Below the pieces are notes generated by a model. It worked only from the letters and a program-made list of their open reading frames with translations, did no database searches and was not told the origin of the DNA. Position numbers and translations under genes: made by a program. DNA of 64,000 nt, from contig CP136062.1 in assembly GCA_032622095.1 (NCBI GenBank), positions 226,808,578 through 226,872,577 on the forward strand. The letters are read 5' to 3'. The DNA is from Siphonodentalium dalli (taxonomy: Eukaryota > Mollusca > Scaphopoda > Gadilida > Siphonodentaliidae). Shown here one piece after another: positions 43,600 through 55,263 of this stretch (positions are counted from its first letter, which is position 1; the number at the start of each line of letters is the position of its first letter).

Positions 43600-44060
43600 T
43601 GTGACCCGCCATATCAAATCCAGTCGTAAGTCGGGATGTTTTTTTTACCCTGTGCCAATGCATTATCGTATATATGCGAGTCGACCATAGGTCGCCTCGC
43701 ATATATAAGAGAATGCATTGCCTAACAATTTTTTATCATTTTTTTAAAATAAATGTTTCTTACAATTTTTAGGACATAAAATAAAAAAACATCCATTACC
43801 CTGCAGGGAGCCCCACACATACATAGAAGCATATAGAAGAGTGTCGTCTGCTCATGTTTGTCTGAGGCTCTGTATGGGTGAAATTATAAAATTGTTAAAG
43901 AATACAAGAAAAAATTATTAAAATTGTAAAAAATTGTTAGGCCAATGCATTCTCTTATATATGCGAGACGACCTATGGTCGACTCGCATATATAAGAGAA
44001 TGCATTGGCACAGGGTACAAAAATCCCGACTTACGACTGGATTTGATATGGCGGGTCACA
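43600..44060. mobile_element. MITE with TGTGACCCGCC termini and two 69-bp palindromes
   Basis: Inverted termini TGTGACCCGCCATATCAAAT and inverse continue through CCAGTCGTAAGTCGGGAT. Inside are palindrome copies at 43654-43721 and 43941-44009 plus AT-rich spacer. These termini differ from the piggyBac-like MITEs that carry the same palindromes. Confidence 0.78.
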
Positions 44061-44940
44061 AATGTCAAATTGATTATTACAATTCTTGTGATATTTACAA
44101 TTAAAAGTTGTCTTGTTAAAACCATTGTTTCCTCAATCTCGACTCTGCAGCTCCCTCTCCAAGTCTTCTGGGGAGTTTCAGTTTATACCTCTTTAGGATT
44201 AGGCATGCCATAGGCGTATCATCACTGGGGAAATGGATTGTTTCCACCGACTTTTGTATGATGTTGTTTTTATTTCTTGTTATGTCCACAAGCTGAAAAA
44301 TTGAATAGATCCAGTGTCGTTTTATGGTCGATGGATACCAGGACGTTGATGCATTTGTAAAATGTTGTGCATATTGCGATCTCTTCTTTTCGTCAGAGAT
44401 GTCCATTACGTACTACGGTTACATCATATTTAAAGATCCGCAGTCCAATTTGACGCCAAATAATTCAAAATGTTCAAGGCCAATTTCTGCTAAGCCTGAA
44501 ACAATTATCATCATTCGTATCACATATATGCATCGAGAAAATCAACAAAATAATCCATAAGTAAAATACGTCGAAAACAACCACAAAAGCGCACAATTTA
44601 ATACTTACCGCCGTAAAGTCACTCGTTAAAGATGTTTTATGTATTATTAATACATGTATATCATTAGTTCTGATCGCGTTGTTCAATAGAGTCGCATCAA
44701 TTAATGATACAGTAATTCCCCAAATAATCGACTCCTTAACCACAGCAGGATTATGGGTAACTTTTCAGGATTTAGTCGGAAATATGGCTTGTTGCCATTC
44801 ATCGGAAAGCTTTCACTGAAAAGTTATAGTCCAGGAGATATTGGTCGACCTCTGCACCCCCCCCCCAGGAATCAACTTCACTCCACTAATGTTCTTTCTT
44901 AATGTCTCCTCTAATTTTTTCGGTTGTTAACAAGGAAAAA
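44061..44940. other. Intergenic, little recognised
   Basis: A stretch near 44728-44790 (CGACTCCTTAACCACAGCAG, GATTTAGTCGGAAATATG) resembles the hairpin element at 62982-63079. A minus-strand frame of 96 codons (44116-44406) shows no recognisable domain. Nothing else supported. Confidence 0.35.
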
Positions 44941-45890
44941 AGGTGGCCGCAGAGACTCCAGACAAGATGGCGTCCATCATGGCGGCCATTTTTTATATAT
45001 GCACCAGGTCTCTGATCGCCGTTATAGTAAAGATGATATCACATCCGGTCTTGTTTTCCGCTCGATTCGTTATACCCATATACAACCCATATTAGCAAAA
45101 TTAGCCAAACATCCGACACCAGAATCCAATATGGCGGCCATGATGGCCGCCGAAATGTGAAAATATGCTTCATTTCTGACATTTCTCCACCTTTCGTTTG
45201 TCTTTGTGGGAACATATTGGCATCTTGGCGTGATGTTATACATTTATCGTATAGAAGAATCATGGACGAACACAACATAACTATACTATACATTCAATGT
45301 GGGATATTTTTGTCCGATATCACGTTTTCCCAAATGTCGGTATAATAGGTCAAAGCCGAATCGACGCTAATAACACGATATAATGTTTCGAATCAATGAC
45401 TGTCATTGCTGTCACCACAACACCCATGCATATATATGTGCAGGAGCTACTCGAGCTAGGATTCCTCTTATACCCGAGTTGAGGAATAATCACCCAAATC
45501 CAAGATGGCGGCCAAATTGGCCACCAGAAATAGAAAAATCGCCAGATCGCTGATTTTAACATCAGTGAGCATTATTGTTCCCACGTCTGCATACTATTGT
45601 GAGTTGGGAACACTTAGGCGAAGAACTGTACTTGTACCATATCCAAATAAAAGTCCCCCATATTCAAAATGGCGCCCACAATGACGGACAGATTTGGAAA
45701 AATCCCCGAAATTCCCTCATATTCACATTATTGGGTATTATTGTCGCGACAACTCCACCCATGCTTATAGTTGAGTTGGAAATACTGAGGTGAAGTAATT
45801 ACCTTACATCTCATGCAAGAAATGGTCTTCCAAATCGAAGATGGCGGCCAAAATGGCGAACGAAATTTGAAAACACGCCTTCATTCCATT
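44941..45890. repeat. Diverged repeat field with AAGATGGCGGCC words
   Basis: Units of roughly 300 bp recur with the block CCAAGATGGCGGCCAAA..GG, followed by GAAAT.TGAAAA and TGGGAACA.TT-type sequence (about 44963, 45128, 45502, 45668, 45838). A related field lies at 63200-63580. Confidence 0.6.
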
Positions 45891-45899
45891 ACTAACGAC

Positions 45900-47330
45900 A
45901 ATGTACACATGGCGAACCAGTTAGCTAGTCACTTCTCAATAGATGATTCATCAACTCACAAACTTAGCGAACCCATTGGCATACGTGGACAACTTCTACA
46001 GTGTCTCGAAGGTGTTAGCTGTCTCATTACCTTGGACATTATGTCTATCTGCTAAGGAGAAGACCATAATGTACCGACTACCCACATTTCTTAACCGCGA
46101 TCCTAAGCAAACTGTGTGACGTCCCGCTGTCGTCTCGTCGACTAGCTCCCAGCAGAGCAGAAAGTGTGTGGACATGCGCCATGATAGTGGGAATGGAATG
46201 GGCCACGGTATACACCACCCCTACACCTGGTGCACGTTTAAGATATAGAATGTCATGCGTGGCGCTGTTGTTGGTGTATTAAGATTGTATTTCCACATCC
46301 GTGTAGAAGCCGTTCTGATTCAACTTGACCAGACGTATAACTTTGTCTGAATCATACTTTGCTAGTCTCCCCCAGAACAGTCGGATGGACTAAAAGATAA
46401 TGTCTTTATAGAATGAAGGTATGCGTTTTTGTTATCCTCTCTCATGGTTAGTGTCAGTATGTGGGCGGTATCATTCAAGAAAATGTCAGGAAATGTGGTG
46501 CATTTATTTCACTATGTAATTAAAGAACAATTTATAGTCTCGACGACAATGGCTGTGGACGTTGGGGAACGTGACCTTTATGATAACATAGCTTTATATA
46601 TATCACTTTAGAATATAGTAGTTAATATGTCTCATGCAGGAAAATGGTCGGAATGGTAATGTTACCAAGAAATCACTTGGTGTACCCAACGTATGTTGAA
46701 CTGAATGCAACGTAACATTCCTCTGGGTGTTCTTCGCGTTGAACATTTCATCCTTGTGCTGATGGCATTTGAACTTTCTTGAACCATACCGACCACCACC
46801 CAGCGTGAGTATGACATATCAACCAACTATCAAAGGCATCGCCTTTAAGACTACACCCCACTCTGGTGGGGCTTATATAGCAGCAGTCAATGGTACACGC
46901 CTGGTCCAGTTGATTAATAACGGCTTCCAAACGGATGGGAACATACAATCTTAGCATACAAGGAAAGCGAAGCCACATGAGATCATGTCTGAATCTAAAA
47001 CATACCCAAAGAAGGGGCGGTGCAGTCATGGTCCAATTCCATTTCCGCTATCATGACACATGCCCACAAACTAGCACCATGTGTATTGTTATTATCTGAT
47101 TGGATCTGTTCTGTGAGAGGATTGATGGACACCAACAATATTGTTCTTAGGATCATGGCCAAGAAGTGTGGGTATATTGTGCATTATGGTCTTCTACGCT
47201 TTAGCAGACAGACATCCGTCAAAATTAATGTCAGGCTTTCAACATTGGAATCCATATACAGAAGTTGTCCGGGTACGTCAGCGCATTAGGTGAGTATGTG
47301 AATTGATGAATACGCATCGACCGCATACCT
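45900..47330. repeat. Large imperfect inverted repeat
   Basis: The left arm (about 45920-46380, read in reverse) and right arm (about 46870-47325) are homologous at roughly 60-65 percent by eye. Shared blocks include AACGGCTTC.A.ACGGATG, CATTCC..T.TATCATG.C, AAG AAATGTGGGTA and CATTATGGTCTTCT, then GTAGAAGTTGTCC. The arms are separated by about 490 bp. Both carry the same stop after an IQS-coding block, so present-day coding is unlikely. This could be an old element with long inverted termini. Confidence 0.5.
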
Positions 47331-47685
47331 TTCTAGTTTATCGCACAAGATGAAGCTCTGATCTCATATGTAGCATCTGAATTATACCATAAGCTATACC
47401 ACGAACGAAGCTCGACAAGAATAAGGATAAGAATTCCCAGCTTTCGAGACAAACACGTGAGTTGGACACCGGCAAATGTGTTGTTTGAAACATTCCGATT
47501 AGTGGGACCCTTCTACAAAGAAGTGTAGACAACTGTATTGGTGTTAGCGAGATAGATTAATCTGACGAAGAGACGGAAACTGGTCCAGACAATGCTGAAT
47601 GTGGCAAATCAGGGTAAGCTCAGGTACTGTTGTTTTGATTCTTGGAAGTCATAATATGAGTATTCGGCGCACCAATGTACGGTTA
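47331..47685. other. Intergenic, nothing recognised
   Basis: No feature that can be supported. Confidence 0.3.
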
Positions 47686-49332
47686 CGACCGAGATCTCGT
47701 CTGCGCATGCGCGAAGCTGATGTCGCACGGGCTCGGCGACCCGATAAAATTCGTATCCGGGGCAAGATACATTCACATACCAAATTTCAAGTCGATAGCT
47801 CCACCCGTTTCCGAGATCTCGTCTGCGCATGCGCGAAGCGGGCGCCGCACGGGCTCGCCAATACGACAACGTTCACCGCCTGGTCAAACTACACACACGT
47901 ACCAAGTTTCGTCCCGATCGGTCGAGAATCGTAGATTTGTATTAATGACAGACAGACAGACAGACAGACAAACAAACAAACATACAGACAGAGGTCTTCA
48001 AAATATATATGAGACTAGCCGATGAGCCCGACGTTGTCCGGGCTATTCAAAAACCAAATTTCAAGTCGATAGCTCTACCCAGCCCGACGTTGTCCTGGCT
48101 ATTCAAAAACCAAATTTCAAGTCGATAGCTCTACCCGTTTCCGAGATCTCGTCTGCGCATGCGCGAAGCTGGCGTCGCACGGGCTCGGCGACCCGATAAA
48201 ATTCGTATCCGGGGCAAGATACATTCACATACCAAATTTCAAGTCGATAGCTCCACCCGTTTCCGAGATCTCGTCTGCGCATGCGCGAAGCTGGCGTCGC
48301 ACGGGCTCGGCGATCGATAAAATTCGTATCCGGGGCAAGATACATTCACATACCAAATTTCAAGTCGATAGCTCCACCCGTTTTCGAGATCTCGTCTGCG
48401 CATGTGCGAAGCTGGCGTCGCACGGGCTCGGCGACCCGATAAAATTCGTATCCGGGGCAAGATACATTCACGTACCAAATTTCAAGTCGATAGCTCCACC
48501 CGTTTCCGAGATCTCGTCTGCGCTTGCGCGAAGCTGGCGTCGCACGGGCTCGGCGACCCGATATAATTCGTATTCGGGGCAAGATACATTCACATACCAA
48601 ATGTCAAGTCGATAGCTCCACCCGTTTCCGAGATCTCGTCTGCGCATGCGCTGCACGGGCTCGCCAATACGACAACGACCACCGCCTGGTCAAACTACAC
48701 ACACGTACCAAGTTTCGTCCCGATCGGTCGAGAACCGTAGATTTGTATCAATGACAGACAGACAAACAAACAGACAGACAGACAGACAGACAGAGGTCTT
48801 CAAAATATATATGAGACTAGCCGATGAGCCCGACGTTGTCCGGGCTATTCAAAAACCAAATTTCAAGTCGATAGCTCCACCCGTTTCCTATATCTGGTCT
48901 GCGCATGCGCGAAGCTGGCGTCGCATGGGCTCGGCGACCCGATAAAATTCGTATCCGGGGCAAGACACATTCACATACCAAATTTCAAGTCGATAGCTCC
49001 ACCCGTTGCCGAGATCTCGTCTGCGCATGCGCGAAGCTGGCGTCGCACGGGCTCGGCGACCCGATAAAATTCGCATCCGGGGCAAGATACATTCACATAC
49101 CAAATATCAAGTCGATAGCTCCACCCGTTTCCGAGATATCGTCTGCGCATGCGCGAAGCGGGCGCCGCACGGGCTCGCCAATACGACAACGTTCACCGCC
49201 TGGTCAAACTACACACACGTACCAAGTTTCGTCCCGATCGGTCGAGAATCGTAGATTTGTATAAATGACAGACAGACAGACAAACAAACAAACATACATA
49301 CATACAGACAGAGGTCTTCAAAATATATATGA
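47686..49332. repeat. Array of 122-bp units with (CAGA)n tails, locus 2
   Basis: Same family as 20936-22282. A left-truncated element (47686-48014) is followed by a head-to-tail copy with five 122-bp units (48015-48817). A third has three units (48818-49332). Unit starts at 48121, 48243, 48364, 48486 and 48608 give the spacing 122, 121, 122, 122. Each element ends with (CAGA)n and GGTCTTCAAAATATATATGA. Confidence 0.88.
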
Positions 49333-49430
49333 GATTACAACTACTTCGCGGAATTATACAGTATGTTGTTCGTCTATTGATGCATTTATAGGTTCATAGA
49401 TCAATCGAGAAACATGTTTATGACAAAATA
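49333..49430. mobile_element. Fragment of hairpin-ended element
   Basis: TTACAACTACTTCGCGGAAT and CAGTATGTTGTTCGTCTA match the start and the inner hairpin arm of elements A and B. It lies directly after the 122-bp array, as element B does. Confidence 0.6.
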
Positions 49431-50435
49431 ATAGCACATCTCTGAGACAGATGGAAGATTATGAGAATCACCCCCCCCCCTGTGTCTGTTCATGTAGTAT
49501 GGGTTTTATCTGAAACCAGATGGAAGATTATTAGTTACCCCGCGTGTCCCATGAAGCCGAAGTCCGAATGAGATACGGATGGCTGAGGGTAGTTAAAAAC
49601 GAATACTACGTGAACAGACACGGCGGTGACGATTTTATATATTGACCTTAACAGTAGATTCAAATATTACATATGCATTATTTTATCCCATAGAAATGAA
49701 TAGGGAAATTTGAACAAGATATTTCAGTATTTGTTCATTTTGAACTACATAAAGAATAAACACAAATTGAATTGTCGCAAGTACAATGTATTAGCAAATA
49801 CTGAAATCACACTCTTGACTCAGATTGAAAAAAAAACTGAATTCACTCCTCTCCTTTGTTTGATAAATACACAATACGGAAAAATATATGAGGTTTATGT
49901 ACGAAAGTGTTTCAGCCATGACATCAGATCTAAATTTAAAATTTAAGGACCATCGCACAACAACACAATTAAATAAATTTTTTTTTTTTTATTTAAATTA
50001 AACTGTTCAAACTATCAAAATGTGCACGAAGCTCACAAAGGAATCGCTTCTGTTTAAGATCAAAATGTGCGCGAAGCGTACACAGGGGGCGCGGGTTCCT
50101 AACGCACAAAGGGGCCGCAGGCCCCTCCGACGCAGAATAAAGGCTCCCGAATGGAGCCTGTTTCAACTATTAGTATATACCACCGTATAAGTCAATGCTC
50201 CAAAGTGGAAACTCGTGTCAGATTAAGCTGATTTTGGGAACAATTTATATTTTAGATCACCAACAAATAACTGTACATTGAAACTTTTGTGAAACGTACA
50301 GTTCATTCATATAGTTGTGTCACAATTCATATGTGGTTATCTCGCGTCTAATAACAAATGACCACACGCGCAATGGGATATATCACCAGAGGTTTATACA
50401 CACATATGCGCAACTTGTAACGTGTGCCACTTTCA
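49431..50435. other. Intergenic, nothing recognised
   Basis: AT-rich. Small palindromes GGGGCCGCAGGCCCC (about 50114) and AGGCTCCCGAATGGAGCCT (about 50141) are visible. The 78-codon frame at 49710-49946 has no known match and no splice support. Confidence 0.35.
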
Positions 50436-52257
50436 CCCCCTCGGGGTGGCACCACCCGGGGATGATGGATGGGGGTTCGGGGTGTTTCTAGGTGGTATTT
50501 GGGGCGGGCCACCCACCCATGACGTCAAATCGGTCGAAATCCTTACCGTTCTCGAAAATGGTCCATATCCCATTTTCACCCCCTCGGGGTGGCACCCCCG
50601 GGGGTGATGGGTGGGGGGGTCGGGGTGTTTCTAGGTGGTATTTGGGGCGGGCCACACACCCATGCCGTCAAATCGGTCGAAATCCTTACCGTTTTCGAAA
50701 ATGGTCCACACCCCATTTTCACCCCCTCGGGGTGGCACCCCCCGAGGGTGATGGGTGGGGGGTCGTGGTGTTTCTAGGTGGTATTTGGGGCGGGCCACCC
50801 ACCCATGCCGTCAAATCGGTCGAAATCCTTACCGTTCTCGAAAATGGTCCACACCCCATTTTCACCCCCGGGGGTGATGGTGGGGGGTCGGGGTGTTTCT
50901 AGGTGGTATTTGGGGCGGGCCACCCACCCATGCCGTCAAATCGGTCGAAATCCTCACCGGTCTCGAAAATGGTCCACACCCAATTTTCACCCCCTCGGGG
51001 TGGCACCCCCCGGGGTGATGGGTGGGGGGGGGGGGGGTCGGGGTGTTTCTAGGTGGTATTTGGGGCGGGCCACCCACCCATGCCGTCAAATCGGTCGAAA
51101 TCCTTACCGTTCTCGAAAATGGTCCACACCCCATTTTCACCCCCTCGGGGTGGCACCCCCGGGGGTGATGGGTGGGGGGTCGGGGTGTTTCTAGGTGGTA
51201 TTTGGGGCGGGCCACCCACCCATGCCGTCAAATCGGTCGAAATCCTTACCGTTCTCGAAAATGGTCCACACCCCATTTTCACCCCCTCGGGGTGGCACCC
51301 ACCGGGGGTGATGGGTGGGGGGTCGGGGTGTTTCTAGGTGGTATTTGGGGCGGGCCACCCACCCATGCCGTCAAATCGGTCGAAATCCTTACCGTTTTCG
51401 AAAATGGTCCACACCCCATTTTCACCCCCTCGGGGTGGCACCCCCCGAGGGTGATGGGTGGGGGTGATGGGTGGGGGGTCGTGGTGTTTCTAGGTGGTAT
51501 TTGGGGCGGGCCACCCACCCATGCCGTCAAATCGGTCGAAATCCTTACCGTTCTCGAAAATGGTCCACACCCCATTTTCACCCCCTCGGGGTGGCACCCC
51601 CGGGGGTGATGGTGGGGGGTCGGGGTGTTTCTAGGTGGTATTTGGGCGGGCCACCCACCCATGCCGTCAAATCGGTCGAAATCCTCACCGGTCTCGAAAA
51701 TGGTCCACACCCAATTTTCACCCCTCGGGGTGGCACCCCCCGGGGTGATGGGTGGGGGGGGGGGGGGTCGGGGTGTTTCTAGGTGGTATTTGGGGCGGGC
51801 CACCCACCCATGCCGTCAAATCGGTCGAAATCCTTACCGTTCTCGAAAATGGTCCACACCCCATTTTCACCCCCTCGGGGTGGCACCCCCCCGGGGGTGA
51901 TGGGTGGGGGGTCGGGGTGTTTCTAGGTGGTATTTGGGGCGGGCCGACCACACATGCCGTCAAATCGGTCGAAATCCTTACCGTTCTCGAAAATGGTCCA
52001 TACCCCATTTTCACCCCCTCGGGGTGGCACCCCCCGGGGGTGATGGGTGGGGTCGGGTGTTTCTAGGTGGTATTTGGGGCGGGCCACCCACCCATGCCGT
52101 CAAATCGGTCGAAATCCTTACCGTTCTCGAAAATGGTCCACACCCCATCTTCACCCCCTCGGGGTGGCACCCCCCGGGGGTGATGGGTGGGGGTCGGGGT
52201 GTTTCTAGGTGGTATTTGGGGTGGGCCACCCACCCATGCCGTCAAATCGGTCGAAAG
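50436..52257. repeat. GC-rich 143-bp satellite with higher-order repeat
   Basis: About 12-13 head-to-tail units run from TTTTCACCCCCTCGGGGTGG through GGTATTTGGGGCGGGCCACC to AATCGGTCGAAATCCTTACC and CTCGAAAATGGTCCACACC. Typical spacing is 143 bp (starts at 50573, 50716, 50859). Marker variants recur together: a GAGGGTGATGGG/GTCGTGG unit near 50745 and 51450, and a CTCACCGGTCTC unit near 50954 and 51683. This implies a duplicated block of about five units. Long open frames on both strands just read the repeat. Confidence 0.92.
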
Positions 52258-52713
52258 CGACATTTTTGAAAATAAGGAATAAGGAATAGGGAATAAGTTC
52301 CAATTGTCATGTCTGTTGGTATTTCTATGGAAATGCAATTCGCCCGACAATACTGTGGGCGCCAAACCTACAGGCCACACGTTCATATATTTTGACCCAC
52401 CGTGTAACAAATCAAAAGTCTAAAGATGGCTAATATTGCATATTTTGAGTATATTCAGCTGGGCCGACTCATTCCGAGTGCGCCACTATATGCGATCTGC
52501 GCATGTCGGTGGCTCAGTCGGTATGGAGCATTACGTCATCATAAACCGTCCACCGCGATAGCGAAGCTTAGGGTTGTCGAGCCGCTGTATATACAAGAGC
52601 GAATTGGTGTTCCACACAAATGAAGGGAAATATGATTCTGGCATCTCAGACTATACTTGAAATTTAAGAGGCGACTTGTTTTTGCATGCGCACTGCGCAT
52701 ATGTTTACACCAA
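52258..52713. other. Intergenic, nothing recognised
   Basis: No supported feature between the satellite and the LINE fragment. Confidence 0.3.
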
Positions 52714-52727
52714 ACCGTACATAGCAC

Positions 52728-53288
52728 CAACAACTACCATTCCATTCTTATCCAACTATATGGAACAACTTAGATAACGAATTTACATCATACCAATCCC
52801 GACACACATTCAAACGCCGTTTACATGCCGACTGCATTAACAAATATGCTGCAACAATTAAATGCAACAATCAAAGATGTCCCGACTGTGTGGTAGCTCG
52901 TCAATAGGTGACTTCCCCTATATCGCAATCCACAACCTCACTCAGCACATTCCTACTCGACTTTCAAGGAACATCCCACTGACAAGAAAGAGAAAAACCA
53001 TCGAGTAACCAATAATCGATTTATCTAGACGTATACCCTCCATGCATATAATCCAGTTAAATGCAACCATTGTGAGATACATAATTATTTAGCCGTGCAT
53101 TGTACAATGAATCTTGACCGCCTATCGTAACATCTTTTCATCTTTAAGGGGGCGGCAGTAAGACAGTCTAGCCTGACTATGCCACCCCCTCGAATATACA
53201 ATGTAATATTTGTCAAAAGTATCATGCATTAATATGTGTATATTTAAATAAAATATCCTATCCTATCCTATCCTATCCTGTATCACAT
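52728..53288 (+). mobile_element. 5'-truncated LINE with 14-bp TSD and (TATCC)n tail
   Basis: The 14-mer ACCGTACATAGCAC stands on both sides (52714-52727 and 53289-53302). The insert opens with a coding tail, YPTIWNNLDNEFTSYQSRHT then FKRRLHADC and RCPDCVVARQ stop (about 52742-52907). This is a typical C-terminus of a Jockey/CR1-type ORF2. A 3' UTR follows and ends in TATCC repeats (53257-53280). Truncation, long duplication and simple-repeat tail together show target-primed reverse transcription. Confidence 0.9.
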
Positions 53289-53302
53289 ACCGTACATAGC
53301 AC

Positions 53303-53535
53303 TGTATTACATCCGGCATGCAGTAAAGACATAGATCTGACTAGCGATTGAGATTATAAATTGTCTTTCTGCATCTTCCTTTATACTAACACATAATAAT
53401 ATTTATCGATGAGAGCTGCTGAACAAAAATAAAATAACGTTAATTTTTGCCTGGGCGATGTTGGGAAGACGGTCATTATGTCACACCATCGCCCGGATTC
53501 TGTATGTGCGTTGTATTTTCACCAATATTTTGTCA
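53303..53535. other. Short spacer, nothing recognised
   Basis: No supported feature. Confidence 0.3.
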
Positions 53536-54210
53536 TTATACCCCCACTTTCGAAGAAAATGGGGGGTATACTGGATTGACTGCGTCTGTCCGTCACACTT
53601 TCTCCCTCCGTGCGTCCGTCCGTCCGTCCGACCTCATAACTCGAACAACTATGAACCGATTTCAATAATTTGTTGTATGCAATCTCCTTATGACCGCCTC
53701 TCCACATGATGCTAATTGCGGTGCGGTCCGACTTTCTGTTTTTAAGTTACGCTTTACTTTTCGACTTATTTTGATTTAGAAAATTCTGTCCGACTTAATA
53801 ACTTAATAACTTAACACATGCTTCTCACAACACCCTCTCTACATGATGCGGCTCAGGGTTGGCTCGGACTGTTTTTCCTAACATTACACTTCATTTTCGA
53901 CTTATTTTGACTTAAACAAATTTGGGATTTTTTGTGTGTGGATGCTATCAAGTTAGGATATTTTCCGGAAGTTTCTTCGAATATGGGTTCGGAACAATGA
54001 TTTTTACCACAGTTAAGTTGCATTTCATTTTCTACCATTTTGGGGGTTTCTGCAATCATTCGAACAAATATGAACCAATTTGAATATTTTTTTCTGTACA
54101 AGCTTCTTGCGACACCATCATATCGATATTATTAATCCAAAATTTTCTTTAAAGTTAAAAATCTGGGTTTACGGATAATGCGGGTTGAATTTGCCACGGT
54201 GGGGGTATGC
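53536..54210. mobile_element. Element with TATACCCCCAC / GTGGGGGTATG ends
   Basis: Short inverted termini bound 675 bp that include GGGGGGTATACTGGATTGAC, a (GTCC)n stretch and repeated CATGATGC.. blocks. Probably a non-autonomous relic. The ends are short, so the call is tentative. Confidence 0.45.
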
Positions 54211-54770
54211 TAGTACGCAAGTGCACACCTCTTGTTCCTATTGCATACGTACATGCTTTATCCAATAAATTATCATTCATCACCTTTATACTTTTGATAG
54301 AGAAATTAACTAGCGTAACAACCGCCCAAACATAGACACACGTACGCTATATATGCATGGTAGCTAGCAATGCCAAATTGTGCAAAGCACCTCTTTTCTT
54401 GACACAGGAATAAGCTGGCTTGAGGCGTGTAATTGTGATTAGTATGTATACAAACGGTTTGGATCCGGGTTTATGTAGAGGTTCGTGCTCATGCCAAAGC
54501 AAACTATCTTTGGAATCGTATACGTTCTGTTGGAGACAACATCTCCGCCGCGATCGACTCGCACAACGCAGCAAATCCCCGATCTATGGGGCCCATATAC
54601 GTGTTGACAAGAAAGACTGCTGAGCTTTCATGGTATGTGCGCATCCAATTGATCACGTTCAAAATGTGCAGTTAATCTTCACTGCTTTGACGGCCTTTAA
54701 ATAAGACATCATATTTCACCAAACACCTAATAATATTAATATTAAATTGGAACGGCGGGTGGATATTTGA
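54211..54770. other. Intergenic, nothing recognised
   Basis: Includes a 67-codon frame without recognisable features. Confidence 0.3.
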
Positions 54771-54773
54771 AAA

Positions 54774-55036
54774 GCAAGCTTAAGATTATTCAAGAAAACC
54801 ACACAATCCGTTCGTTGAAAAATAAACTTCCTTGTTCAAACCCGGATGATGATCTTGCATTTCAATTCTTAAGGACATCGGTTAAAATTCATTTCAAACA
54901 AAGATTAGACTCAAGTTTATTCAAAGAATCACAGAATATACGTTCGTTGAAAAATAAACTTCCTTGTTCAAACCCGCTGAAGATGATCTTGCATATAAAT
55001 TCTTAAAGACATCGGTACAGACTCATTTCAAACTTC
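54774..55036 (+). repeat. About 130-bp direct duplication upstream of the paralogous gene
   Basis: Two copies (about 54774-54903 and 54904-55036) share CGTTCGTTGAAAAATAAACT, TCCTTGTTCAAACCCG and GACATCGGT. The second ends 11 bp before the start ATG at 55047, so it probably covers the leader or promoter. Confidence 0.85.
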
Positions 55037-55046
55037 GAACGCAACC

Positions 55047-55263
55047 ATGATCGGATCAGTAATCTTGTTTTGTGCCTATGTCGTGACACAGGGTGAGAGC
55101 GTGGCGCCAAGACATATATCACTCGCGGACGCATACCAAACAGCTTACGGAACGTACGGTTACTACAACCAGTACAATATACCAGCCACAATGTACCAAT
55201 TTTGTGTGGACCACACTGGTGTATGTTCGCCAAATACATACCCTGACTTCTGCATGGCGTACC
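55047..55263 (+). CDS. Exon 1 of a second ShKT-like pseudo-protease-family gene
   Basis: Same design and same length (217 nt, phase-1 donor C|GTAAGTA) as exon 1 at 11971-12187. It has a hydrophobic leader (GSVILFCAYVV), a Tyr-rich stretch (YGTYGYYNQYN) and C-x6-C-x8-C. Here the first Cys is followed by x-Asp (CVD), the ShKT signature that copy 1 lacks. TYPDFC is shared. Only this exon was found. Exon 2 could lie beyond 64000, since intron 1 of copy 1 is 5.9 kb, or the copy may be truncated. Whether its protease-like domain is active cannot be told. Confidence 0.82.

Noticed and set aside
44116-44406. 96-codon minus-strand frame
   Set aside because: No recognisable motif; adjacent to a MITE; may be an old element fragment but not supportable.
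50422-52269. Many Pro/Gly-rich frames of 60-174 codons on both strands
   Set aside because: All follow the 143-bp satellite and change frame from unit to unit.
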